Source: Myxococcales bacterium (GTDB lineage: Bacteria > Myxococcota_A > Polyangia > Polyangiales > Polyangiaceae). Taken from it: a stretch of 64,000 bases of DNA. The DNA is taken from positions 1-64,000 of the forward strand of contig CAHJWM010000023.1 of assembly GCA_903642325.1 (NCBI GenBank), read 5' to 3'. Numbering within the stretch: the stretch's first letter is position 1; each line of letters opens with the position of its first letter. Under the pieces are notes generated by a model. That model did no database searches. It was not told the origin of the DNA and saw nothing but the letters and a program-made list of their open reading frames with translations. The position numbers were made by a program, and so were the translations under genes. This document shows positions 55,759 through 64,000 of the stretch, piece by piece.

Positions 55759-56928
55759 ATGAAGCAAGACTCGCGAGCCTACGCTTTCGAAACGCTGGCT
55801 GTCCACGCGGGCTACGAGCCGGACGCGAGCCATGGTGCGGTCATGCCACCGGTCGTGATGGCCAGTACCTTCGCGCAACCAGAGCCGGGTAAGCCCCTCC
55901 GCTTCGACTATGGGCGCAGTGGCAATCCCACTCGAGCCCATTTGGAGGCGGCACTGGCGGCGCTCGAGGGCGGAACGCGCGGCTTTGCGTTTTCCAGTGG
56001 CTGCGCGGCCGCGACGACGCTGCTGCACACGCTCGAGCCGGGAGACCACGTGGTCAGCGGAGACGACGTATACGGTGGGACATTCCGACTGTTCGAAAAA
56101 GTCATGAAGCCATTCGGTATCGCGACGAGCTTCGTAGATCTGACGGATTTGTCGCGCCTCGAGACGGCCATTACCCCAAAAACGCGCTTCGTTTGGTTCG
56201 AAACGCCCACGAACCCAACTTTGAAATTGGCCGACATCGCAGCGGTCAGCCGCATCTGCGCGAAGCTCGGCGTGCGGGTCGTGGTCGACAACACCTTCGC
56301 TTCACCCGCTCTGCAACGGCCCTTGTTACACGGAGCCACGGTCGTGTTGCACTCGACGACCAAGTACATCAATGGCCACTCGGACGTCGTCGGTGGTGCC
56401 TTGGTGACGAGCGATACGGATTTGTGCGAGCGTCTTTCATTCCTGCAAAATGCCCTCGGTGCCGTGCCTAGCCCCATGGACTGCTACCTGGTGATGCGCG
56501 GAATCAAGACGCTGTCCGTGCGCATGAAGGCGCACGTGGCCAGCGCGTCCGAGCTTGCTCAACGCCTGGCCGCGCATCCGCGCGTTGCGCGCGTTCATTA
56601 CCCCGGCCTGAGCTCGCATCCTCAGCACGAGCTCGCCCTGCGCCAAATGTCCGGGCCGGGTGGCATGATCTCCGTCGAGCTCGCTAGTGATCTGGAGGGC
56701 TCGCGTCGCTTCTTGCAGGCGCTGCGTGTGTTCGCATTGGCCGAAAGCCTCGGCGGCGTAGAATCCTTGGCGGAGCATCCGGCGCTGATGACCCACGCCT
56801 CTATCCCTGCCATCAATCGCAAAGCGCTCGGCATCAGCGATGCCCTGGTGCGCCTGTCCGTGGGCATCGAGCACGTGGCTGATCTGTGGCAGGATCTCGA
56901 CTCTGCGCTGCAAGCGTGCTCGAGCTGA
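55759..56928 (+). CDS. Cystathionine gamma-lyase/synthase family PLP enzyme
   Basis: 389 residues. PLP-binding Lys at 202 (LHSTTKYINGHSDVVGG), GRSGNPTR, AFSSGCAAATTLL, GDDVYGGTFRLFEKV, VVDNTFASPALQRPL and SLGGVESLAEHPALMTH. The sequence fits both metB- and mccB/CTH-type enzymes. The cystathionine beta-synthase gene 102 bases downstream supports cystathionine gamma-lyase in reverse transsulfuration, making cysteine from homocysteine. Confidence 0.9.
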   Translation: MKQDSRAYAFETLAVHAGYEPDASHGAVMPPVVMASTFAQPEPGKPLRFDYGRSGNPTRAHLEAALAALEGGTRGFAFSSGCAAATTLLHTLEPGDHVVSGDDVYGGTFRLFEKVMKPFGIATSFVDLTDLSRLETAITPKTRFVWFETPTNPTLKLADIAAVSRICAKLGVRVVVDNTFASPALQRPLLHGATVVLHSTTKYINGHSDVVGGALVTSDTDLCERLSFLQNALGAVPSPMDCYLVMRGIKTLSVRMKAHVASASELAQRLAAHPRVARVHYPGLSSHPQHELALRQMSGPGGMISVELASDLEGSRRFLQALRVFALAESLGGVESLAEHPALMTHASIPAINRKALGISDALVRLSVGIEHVADLWQDLDSALQACSS

Positions 56929-57030
56929 GCGCCTAGTCGCGCACCACGAAAGGCGCTCGCCGCTTCTATTCGTGATGCATGCCCGCAGCGTCGCGTTGCG
57001 GCGCGCCGCGTGAAGGGTCAGGCTCTAGCC

Positions 57031-58407
57031 ATGCCCGAGCTCGAGCCTCCGTCTTCGGATGTTTTATCGCTGATCGGCAACACGCCACTGGTGCGGATCA
57101 GCCGCATCGACACCGGCCTGTGCGAGCTGTTCGTCAAACTGGAAAATCAAAACCCCGGCGGCTCGATCAAAGATCGAATTGGCTTGTCGATGATCGACGC
57201 CGCCGAACGGAGCGGCCTCATCAGGCCCGGCGCGACGCTCGTGGAGGCAACGGCAGGCAACACGGGGCTTGGCTTGGCCCTCGTGGCCGCACGCAAAGGC
57301 TACAAGCTCGTGTTGGTGATCCCCGACAAGATGAGCCAAGAAAAAGTCCATCACCTTCGGGCCCTCGGCGCCGAGGTGCGGATGACGCGCAGCGACGTCG
57401 GAAAGGGCCACCCGGAGTACTACCAAGATTACGCGGAACGCATCGCCGGCGAGCTCGGCGCCTATTTCATCAATCAGTTCGGAAACCCGGCCAATCCACT
57501 CGCGCATGAGCAAACCACGGCTCCCGAGATCTGGAAGCAGATGGATCATCGGCTCGATGCGGTCGTGTGCGGTGTTGGCTCCGGCGGTACGATGACGGGC
57601 TTCAGCCGCTTTTTCGCGCACACCGCGCCGAATGTCGAATTGGTGCTCGCCGATCCGAAGGGCTCCATTTTAGCGGACTACGTACGCACCGGCGAAATCG
57701 GTCAGGCAGGCTCCTGGCTGGTCGAGGGCGTCGGCGAAGACTTCGTGCCCGCCATCTGTGACTTGTCCCGCGTCCACAAAGCGTACACGGTGAGCGACGA
57801 AGAAAGCTTCAACGCGGCGCGCATGCTGCTCAAGGAAGAAGGCATTTTCGCCGGCTCGTCGTCGGGCACTTTGCTGACCGCCGCCCTCCTCTATTGCCGC
57901 GAGCAGACGACCGCCAAGCGCGTCGTCAGCCTGATCTGCGATAGCGGAGGAAAGTACCTATCGAAGATGTTCAATGATTATTGGCTGCGCGACCAAGGCT
58001 ACCTGCCTGGCACGGCCTACGGGGATCTGAGGGATCTGATCTCGCGGCGCGCGGAAACGGGCGCCGTGGTCTCCGTGGCCCCGAGCGATAGCTTGCTGGT
58101 CGCGTACTCGCGTATGCGGCTGTACGACGTATCGCAGCTGCCGGTCCTGGAGAATGCTCAGATAGTCGGCCTGATTGACGAATCCGATCTCCTCCTCGCG
58201 ACCCATGGCGAAGCCGCAGTCTTTCGCAACCCCGTGCGCGAATTCATGAGCACCAAGCTCGTCAGCGTGGATGCCCGAGCTTCCTTGGAATCCCTCATGC
58301 CGCTGTTCGATCAGGGCTTGGTCGCCATCGTGCGTGAGCATGAGAAATTCTCGGGTCTCATCACCCGCATGGACGTACTGAACCATTTACGTCGCAAATT
58401 GTCTTGA
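57031..58407 (+). CDS. Cystathionine beta-synthase
   Basis: 458 residues from ATG at 57031; GTG at 57010 is an alternative. PLP-binding Lys at 47 (GGSIKDRIG), TAGNTGLGLALVAA, GVGSGGTMTGF and FAGSSSGT. Two CBS modules at about 340-458 (AVVSVAPSDSLLVAYSRM, VREFMSTKLVSVDARASL) are typical of CBS rather than O-acetylserine sulfhydrylase. It condenses serine with homocysteine. It is paired with the preceding gene. Confidence 0.9.
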   Translation: MPELEPPSSDVLSLIGNTPLVRISRIDTGLCELFVKLENQNPGGSIKDRIGLSMIDAAERSGLIRPGATLVEATAGNTGLGLALVAARKGYKLVLVIPDKMSQEKVHHLRALGAEVRMTRSDVGKGHPEYYQDYAERIAGELGAYFINQFGNPANPLAHEQTTAPEIWKQMDHRLDAVVCGVGSGGTMTGFSRFFAHTAPNVELVLADPKGSILADYVRTGEIGQAGSWLVEGVGEDFVPAICDLSRVHKAYTVSDEESFNAARMLLKEEGIFAGSSSGTLLTAALLYCREQTTAKRVVSLICDSGGKYLSKMFNDYWLRDQGYLPGTAYGDLRDLISRRAETGAVVSVAPSDSLLVAYSRMRLYDVSQLPVLENAQIVGLIDESDLLLATHGEAAVFRNPVREFMSTKLVSVDARASLESLMPLFDQGLVAIVREHEKFSGLITRMDVLNHLRRKLS

Positions 58408-58429
58408 GAACGGCGGCCGCGCGTGGGGA

Positions 58430-59398
58430 TTACGCGCACACTCGGTTCCGGCCGCTGTCCTTCGCCCTGTACAGCATGTCGTCGGCACGGCCATATAGGG
58501 CTTCTGGCTCCTCGTCGCTGCCGGGCTCGAATTCCGCCAGTCCTAAGCTGACCGTGACGGGTAAACTGCGTTCTTCGAAGGTCGGAAGGTTACTGGCCAC
58601 CGCCTGCCGTATCTTCTCTGCGCACAGCTTGGCCGTCGCAAGTGAAGTATGACGGCAAAGCACGGCGAACTCCTCGCCGCCGACGCGCGCAAACAGGTAC
58701 TCGGGCGCCGCGGTAGCTTTCACGACGAGCGCAGTGGCGCACAACACGGCGTCGCCGGCCATGTGGCCGTGGGTGTCGTTCACTCTCTTGAAGTGGTCGA
58801 TATCGAGCACGATCAAGCTCACCGGGCTGCCTTGCGCGGTGGATACGGCAACGCGCAGGTTTTCTTCGAAGTAGCGCTTGTTGTGCACACCGGTGAGCGC
58901 GTCGAAGCTCATCAGGCGCTGCACCTCTTCGTGGTACGCGCTTTCGATATTTCCGCCGGCGAGGTATTTCAGCAAGGCCTTGCCGATCTGCAAACGGTCA
59001 CCATCCTTCAGCTGGTGCTCCTTCACTCGCAGGCCGTTCACGTACGTGCCATTCGTCGAGCCCAGATCCGTCAGCCGATGCCCGTCGCCATTGGGTTCGA
59101 TGCACGCGTGACGCCGACTCACCGAATCGGCGTCGAGCACGAGCCCCGCGTTCGAGCCTCGGCCAATCTCGACGCGGGTGTCGGACAGCACGGTGCGGTT
59201 GCCCAGGCGTGGGCCGGACAGCACCAGTAGCAATGCTTGCTGTTGACCCGCGACTCGGATCAGACTGCGCATATCGCGCGAAATCGTGACCTCGAGAGTG
59301 GACTCGTATAGCTCTTCGTCCGCCAAGTTCGTGTGAGTTCCCGCCCAGATTGTGATGTGCGGACTGCGGTTCAGCATAGCAGATCCGCGCACGCTCAT
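58430..59398 (-). CDS. FHA-GGDEF diguanylate cyclase
   Basis: 322 residues from ATG at 59398 (MSVRGSAMLNRS); ATG at 59377 also possible, while longer frames have no protein character. An FHA domain at about 55-130 (VEIGRGSNAGLVLDADSVSRRHACIE, LGSTNGTYVNG) precedes a GGDEF domain (SFDALTGVHNKRYF, VLDIDHFKRVNDTHGH, RVGGEEFAVL). The active site is intact and no RxxD inhibitory site is seen upstream. It likely makes cyclic-di-GMP in response to a phosphothreonine partner, such as a Ser/Thr kinase target. Confidence 0.9.
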   Translation of the reverse strand: MSVRGSAMLNRSPHITIWAGTHTNLADEELYESTLEVTISRDMRSLIRVAGQQQALLLVLSGPRLGNRTVLSDTRVEIGRGSNAGLVLDADSVSRRHACIEPNGDGHRLTDLGSTNGTYVNGLRVKEHQLKDGDRLQIGKALLKYLAGGNIESAYHEEVQRLMSFDALTGVHNKRYFEENLRVAVSTAQGSPVSLIVLDIDHFKRVNDTHGHMAGDAVLCATALVVKATAAPEYLFARVGGEEFAVLCRHTSLATAKLCAEKIRQAVASNLPTFEERSLPVTVSLGLAEFEPGSDEEPEALYGRADDMLYRAKDSGRNRVCA

Positions 59399-59567
59399 TG
59401 TTTCGAGCGACACGAATCCGTCGGGAATGTGGGCCCGCGCCCTACATTGTGATTTCTGAAGTGCGCTCCGCTCCGTGCGCCTCGTTCCCGCCTCCGCGCC
59501 TCGCTCGCGCAGTGCGCACGGACCTGCTACGCGCGTGTGATCGCGGCTCGCGCCACGGCCGAGAGAC

Positions 59568-60980
59568 TCACACGTCGTAGTACAAATGATATTCGAATGG
59601 TGTGGGGCGTAGCCGCGAGGCCTGCACATCGTGCTCGCGCTTGTAATCGATCCACATGTCGATCAGGTCCTGCGTAAACACATCCCCTTTAAGCAGAAAT
59701 TCGTGATCGCCTTCGAGCGCGTCCAGCGATTCTTCGAGCGAGGCGGGCATCCGTTCTACGTCCCTCAGCTCTTCGGCCGAGAGAGAATAAATGTCTTTGT
59801 CGAGTGGCGCGCCGGGATCGATCTTGTTTTGAACGCCATCCAAACCAGCCATCAACATCGCTGAAAACGCCAAGTATGGGTTGCACGTTGGGTCCGGGAA
59901 GCGAAGCTCCAGCCGTCGTGATTTTGGCGAGGGCGAATACGTGGAGATACGAATGGCGGCGGAGCGATTGCGACTGGAATAGGCCAAATTAACCGGCGCT
60001 TCGTAACCAGGCACTAGGCGTTTGTAACTGTTGGTCGTGGGGTTCGTGAGCGCAGCTAGAGCGTGTGAGTGCCTCAGAATACCTCCGATGTAGTACAATG
60101 CCGTTTCACTCAGCCCCGCATAGCCATCTCCCGCGAACAGCGGTTTACCGTCCTTCCATAACGACTGATGGCAATGCATCCCGTTGCCATTGTCACCGAA
60201 TAGTGGTTTGGGCATGAAGGTCGCACTGCGACCGTTGCGATATGCCACATTCTTCACCACGTGCTTGAACCACATGAGCTTGTCCGCGCACTTCAGCAAG
60301 CTGTCGAAGCGCATGTCGATCTCGCCCTGCCCCGCGCTGGCGACCTCGTGGTGGCTCACCTCGACCTCGATGCCGATGCGCTCGAGCTCCAAACAAATTT
60401 CCGTGCGCAGGTCCATCTGCGAGTCTTGCGGTGGAACGGGAAAGTAGCCCTCCTTGCTCCTGATCTTGTGGCCCAGGTTCGGGCCCTCCTCACGCCCACT
60501 ATTCCAGCTCCCTTCCGCGGAATCGACGGCGTAGAAAGCAGCGTTTGCCTTCACGTCGAAGCGCACGTCGTCAAAGATAAAAAATTCCGCCTCGGGCCCG
60601 AAATATACGGTATCCGCGAGGCCCGTGGACTGCAGATAGGCTTCGGCCTTCTTTGCGATGTAACGAGGGTCCCGCGAGTAACTCTGGCGAGTCAACGTAT
60701 CCTGGACATTGCACAGCAAGGACAGCGTCGGGAAGCGCGTGAACGGCTCCATCACGGCCGTGGTCGGGTCGGGAATGAGCAGCATGTCGCTCAAATTAAT
60801 GGGCTGGAAACCCCGTATCGAGGAGCCGTCGAAACCAAACCCCTCTTCGAACGCATCACTCGTCAGGCGGTGAAAAGGGACGGAAGTGTGTTGCCACTTG
60901 CCGATTAGGTCGATGAACTTGAGGTCGACCATGACCGCTTCGTGCTTCTTCCCCAGCTCGATCGCTTGCTTCGCGTCCAT
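59568..60980 (-). CDS. glnA: Glutamine synthetase type I
   Basis: 470 residues. It makes glutamine from glutamate and ammonia with ATP. Motifs: [94 protein letters not shown] and the adenylylation Tyr region [10 protein letters not shown]. It is preceded by glnB on the same strand with a hairpin between, so the pair is probably one unit under nitrogen control. Confidence 0.96.
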   Translation of the reverse strand: MDAKQAIELGKKHEAVMVDLKFIDLIGKWQHTSVPFHRLTSDAFEEGFGFDGSSIRGFQPINLSDMLLIPDPTTAVMEPFTRFPTLSLLCNVQDTLTRQSYSRDPRYIAKKAEAYLQSTGLADTVYFGPEAEFFIFDDVRFDVKANAAFYAVDSAEGSWNSGREEGPNLGHKIRSKEGYFPVPPQDSQMDLRTEICLELERIGIEVEVSHHEVASAGQGEIDMRFDSLLKCADKLMWFKHVVKNVAYRNGRSATFMPKPLFGDNGNGMHCHQSLWKDGKPLFAGDGYAGLSETALYYIGGILRHSHALAALTNPTTNSYKRLVPGYEAPVNLAYSSRNRSAAIRISTYSPSPKSRRLELRFPDPTCNPYLAFSAMLMAGLDGVQNKIDPGAPLDKDIYSLSAEELRDVERMPASLEESLDALEGDHEFLLKGDVFTQDLIDMWIDYKREHDVQASRLRPTPFEYHLYYDV

Positions 60981-61013
60981 GGCGCTAGCTGTATCGCTAT
61001 CGGGCGCGTAGGG

Positions 61014-61045
61014 CTACTGCCGGAATTCTTCCCTTCCGGCAGTAG
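61014..61045 (-). promoter_or_regulatory. Strong stem-loop between glnB and glnA
   Basis: A perfect 12-base stem (ctactgccggaa / ttccggcagtag) around an 8-base loop lies in the gap between glnB and glnA. No T run follows it on the transcribed strand, so it may be a processing or stability element or a partial attenuator that makes more glnB than glnA. Confidence 0.55.
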
Positions 61046-61119
61046 GTCTCCTTCACGCAGCGAGCACGCGGTCGCGACGCTCGCTCGGCACACGGCGCTA
61101 GGCCTTCGAGCCGAGTCTC

Positions 61120-61482
<363 letters not shown>

Positions 61483-61542
61483 TTACAGCCCCTTGCGAGG
61501 CCTCCCCTCCCTTAGCGCGGGGGCACCGCTCGGTTCGTATGA

Positions 61543-61563
61543 ACCCGCCGTAGCTCGGCGGGT
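61543..61563. promoter_or_regulatory. Small stem-loop upstream of glnB
   Basis: An 8-base stem (acccgccg / cggcgggt) with a 5-base loop, about 85 bases before the glnB start. It may be part of the leader of glnB. Confidence 0.4.
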
Positions 61564-61583
61564 GCGATTGGAGGTACCGGGAC

Positions 61584-61665
61584 CCGTGTTTCCAAATTGT
61601 TTCCGAGTCGAGTCTGCGTGCTCCTCTGGGAAAATCAGTGCTTTTCTTTAAATTTGGAAACACGG
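61584..61665. repeat. 15-bp inverted repeat upstream of glnB
   Basis: Arms ccgtgtttccaaatt (61584-61598) and aatttggaaacacgg (61651-61665) are perfect inverted copies, 52 bases apart. Each arm contains tttccaaatt. This suits a pair of operator sites or a looped structure in the shared promoter region. Confidence 0.85.
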
Positions 61666-61876
61666 CGCGGGCGAATAGCGCTTCGATTTGCCACACGGCC
61701 TGATACGTATCGGCCCAAGACATCGAATCGAGCGCGCGCAATTCGAACCCCCGCGGGACCGGTCGGCCATTGAGCCGGCATCCAAAGCGACTCGGCCGCG
61801 CAGGCAATTCGGGTACTGTTGGCGCCCTCCGCCGGGCTCGGACACCGGCCGCGACTCCCGCACATCCGCCTTCGTA

Positions 61877-64000
61877 ATGCCGTCTCAGAATCAGTCACAA
61901 GTCCCAGTCGGGACCGTCCTCGAAGGCAAATTTCGGATCACGAAGGAGATCGGCCGAGGAGGCATGGCGGCGGTCTACGAGGCCGAGAACATCGACATTG
62001 GAAAACGAGTTGCGGTAAAAATACTAGCGGCGGAGCTCATCACTTCGCGGGTGGTGCGCGAGCGCTTCCTTCGCGAAGCGCGCGCGGCCGCCGCCATTCG
62101 CAGCCCGTACATCTGCGACGTGTACGACTCGGGCATGTTCGAGGAGCGCCCGTTCCTCGTGATGGAGCTGCTCGAGGGGGAGAGCCTCTACGATTTGATG
62201 ACGCGCGTTCGCCAGATCGAGGTCGACACGACCGTACGCATCGCCACGCACACCGCGCGCGGGCTCGCCAAGGCTCACGAATCGAACGTGGTTCATCGGG
62301 ATCTCAAGCCCGAGAACATTTTTTTGACTAAGGACGAGGACGGCAAGCTGAGGATCAAAATCGTCGATTTCGGGCTCGCCAAATTCTACGAGCCAACGAC
62401 GCCCGACGCCCAGACCGTGCGGTTGACCCGCGAAGGCGCGCTGTTCGGTACTCCCGCGTACATGAGCCCCGAGCAGGCGAAAGGTAAAGGAGAGGTCGAC
62501 CACCGCGCCGATTTGTGGGCGCTCGGCTGCATCGTGTACGAGTGCCTGACCGCGCAAACAGTGTGGAATGTAGAGCAAGGCGTAGCCATGATCTTGGCTC
62601 AAATCGCGAGCGCGCCTCTGCCCCGCCCGAGCAAGCTGCGGCCCGACCTGCCACCGACGTTCGACGCTTGGTTCGCACGTGCGCTCGATCGCGATCCTGA
62701 CAGACGCTATCAGACAGCGAAAGAGCTCGCCGAATCGCTCGCCAAGTCGCTGCTGCCAACCCGCGGCCGAGCGCGATCCATCTCGTTGTCGAGCGACGAC
62801 GAGGGAATGGTCGTGGACGAACTGATGGCGGCAGAGGTATCGCCGGTCAGCGGTCCGCTCACCGACCGGCGAGGCAAGACGGTTCGCGAGCCGCCGCCCG
62901 AGCCGCTAGCACGGCTACCCTCGCAGCGTGCAGAATCCGGAGCGGGTCGCGCGATCTCGCTGCTGATATTGGTCTCTGCACTCAGCTTGGGCGCGTATGC
63001 GGTCTGGCTGTATGTGTTGCATCCCCCCGGTCAGCTGCATGCCGTGCAAACCGTTGCCCCCCGCGCGACGACGTCGAGCCCCTCGAGCAGTCCGGCCGGC
63101 GTGAGCTCGGCCACGCGCGGCGCGGAGTCCGACGCATCAGCGGCCAAGATCGTGCGCGGACAAGAGCTGCTCGCGAGCGGGGACGGCAAAGGCGCTCTCG
63201 ACGTGTTCAGAGAGGCGCTCAAAGGAAACAGTGCGGTGGCCCGCTCGGTGTTCTCGCATATGTCGGTCGCAATCGAAGAGCCGAGTGGGCCATGCAAGCT
63301 CACGGGCATCAGCCGACCGCGACCGTATGCAATCGATCTGCCGGTCTCCCGGCCTTCGCTGTTGCACAGCAGTGCCGGCACCGTGTTCGTTTGGATCGAC
63401 AATCATCAAGATTCGAAGAAGAAGCAGGCCTACGCCGTCCTACTCGACGAAGCTCTCCGACGCTCGGCGCCCGAAGTATCGTTGACGCCAGAGGTTTCCT
63501 CCGCCCGCCAAGCGCAACTCTTGCCAGCGGGCGAGAAGTACGTGCTCCTTTATTGGGACGATGGCGGCGCCGAGCCCGGTGTGTACGCGCGCTTCATCTC
63601 TCACGACGGCCATATCGCGGGCCCACCGAAGCGCATCTCCCCCGCTAAACGGGGGGACTTATTCGCCGCGCTGGCCGCAGATGAAAATAATTTTTGGGTA
63701 GTCTGGCAAGAAGAGGTCGACAAAGGCTCCACCGATATCATGGCCCGCGAGCTGGACGCGGAGCTCGCGCCTACGGGCGAAGCAGTTCGGTTGACCTCGA
63801 TTCCGCCATCCAAGGGCGCGAACGGGAGCGCCGCCGGCACGCCGAGTGTGGCGGTGCGGGCCGATCACTTGTACGTCGCGTTCTCGGTCAACCGCGGCTT
63901 CGATCACCTGCAGGTCTACGTGCAGCGCATCGCCTTGAACGATCCGACGTTGAAGACCGGATTGCAGTCGACCAAGCGCACCGTCGGCAAAGAGCGTTAC
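61877..64000 (+). CDS. Receptor-type Ser/Thr protein kinase, 3' part outside window
   Basis: 708 residues to the right edge, still open. Kinase domain (about 12-280): GRGGMAAVYEAENI, Lys48 (RVAVKIL), Asp142 (VHRDLKPENIF), DFGLA, GTPAYMSPEQ, DLWALGCIVYE. After a basic linker a membrane segment lies near residue 358-378 (AISLLILVSALSLGAYAVWLYV). The exported part begins with a helical segment (QELLASGDGKGALDVFREAL) and then beta-propeller-like repeats (KYVLLYWDDGGAEPG, NFWVVWQEEVDKGST). It could sense an extracellular ligand and phosphorylate proteins read by FHA domains. Confidence 0.93.
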   Translation, partial: MPSQNQSQVPVGTVLEGKFRITKEIGRGGMAAVYEAENIDIGKRVAVKILAAELITSRVVRERFLREARAAAAIRSPYICDVYDSGMFEERPFLVMELLEGESLYDLMTRVRQIEVDTTVRIATHTARGLAKAHESNVVHRDLKPENIFLTKDEDGKLRIKIVDFGLAKFYEPTTPDAQTVRLTREGALFGTPAYMSPEQAKGKGEVDHRADLWALGCIVYECLTAQTVWNVEQGVAMILAQIASAPLPRPSKLRPDLPPTFDAWFARALDRDPDRRYQTAKELAESLAKSLLPTRGRARSISLSSDDEGMVVDELMAAEVSPVSGPLTDRRGKTVREPPPEPLARLPSQRAESGAGRAISLLILVSALSLGAYAVWLYVLHPPGQLHAVQTVAPRATTSSPSSSPAGVSSATRGAESDASAAKIVRGQELLASGDGKGALDVFREALKGNSAVARSVFSHMSVAIEEPSGPCKLTGISRPRPYAIDLPVSRPSLLHSSAGTVFVWIDNHQDSKKKQAYAVLLDEALRRSAPEVSLTPEVSSARQAQLLPAGEKYVLLYWDDGGAEPGVYARFISHDGHIAGPPKRISPAKRGDLFAALAADENNFWVVWQEEVDKGSTDIMARELDAELAPTGEAVRLTSIPPSKGANGSAAGTPSVAVRADHLYVAFSVNRGFDHLQVYVQRIALNDPTLKTGLQSTKRTVGKERY

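Noticed and set aside
61735-61800. tRNA-like sequence (ggttcgaattg and a D-arm-like stretch on the minus strand)
   Set aside because: The T stem and acceptor stem do not pair, and there is no proper anticodon arm.

Overview
This is a high-GC chromosomal segment that reads like a member of the Myxococcota, most likely of the Polyangia type. The signs are many lipoproteins with Gly/Ser-rich linkers after the lipobox, a receptor-type Ser/Thr kinase, TPR/PEGA proteins, an FHA-GGDEF protein, a HEAT-repeat chemotaxis operon, an HU with a Lys/Ala-rich tail, frequent GTG/TTG starts and start/stop overlaps. No insertion sequence, phage, integron or CRISPR array was found. It looks like ordinary chromosome with a rich envelope and signalling complement.

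Layout. 1-4.3 kb: leftward envelope genes (partial lipoprotein, TPR/PEGA protein and its membrane partner, a protein with a bacterial PHAX-type RNA-binding domain, a lipoprotein). 4.3-14.6 kb: small lipoproteins, a stand-alone NFACT-R RNA-binding protein, an anti-sigma-like membrane protein coupled to a DUF1223 protein, a VOC protein with a histone-H1-like tail, a cytochrome c-like lipoprotein, an HU protein, a propeller-like protein and a GNAT acetyltransferase. 14.6-24.1 kb: the most system-like locus. A two-ATPase ModF-like protein and an XRE regulator fused to an anion-sensing-type domain lie upstream of a tightly overlapping envelope operon (PBP-like lipoprotein, OprP/O-like porin, lipoprotein, TonB-dependent receptor, lipoprotein). 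A perfect palindrome sits at the regulator promoter. I infer a metabolite or oxyanion (molybdate/tungstate-like) uptake locus.

24.2-36.3 kb: ilvC, two convergent paralogous PHB-depolymerase-type esterase lipoproteins, a pyruvate-oxidase-like TPP enzyme, a low-affinity-iron-permease-family protein, a UvrA-like ATPase and a hybrid histidine kinase. 36.5-46.1 kb: a complete chemotaxis-like operon, cheY-cheA-cheW-receptor-HEAT protein-cheR-cheB. The receptor is a soluble, sensor-less, extremely long signalling hairpin. 46.2-52.3 kb: two divergent transglutaminase-like proteins, a SHOCT-type protein, small unknown genes, an EAL-GAF protein and tRNA-Thr(CGT).

52.4-64 kb: metabolic genes: argJ, a PDZ protein, metK with a good terminator, a cystathionine gamma-lyase/synthase and a cystathionine beta-synthase (a methionine-SAM-cysteine set), an FHA-GGDEF protein, the nitrogen pair glnB-glnA with a strong intergenic hairpin, and a receptor-type Ser/Thr kinase running off the right edge.

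All family assignments come from reading motifs in the translated sequence; no database search was run.
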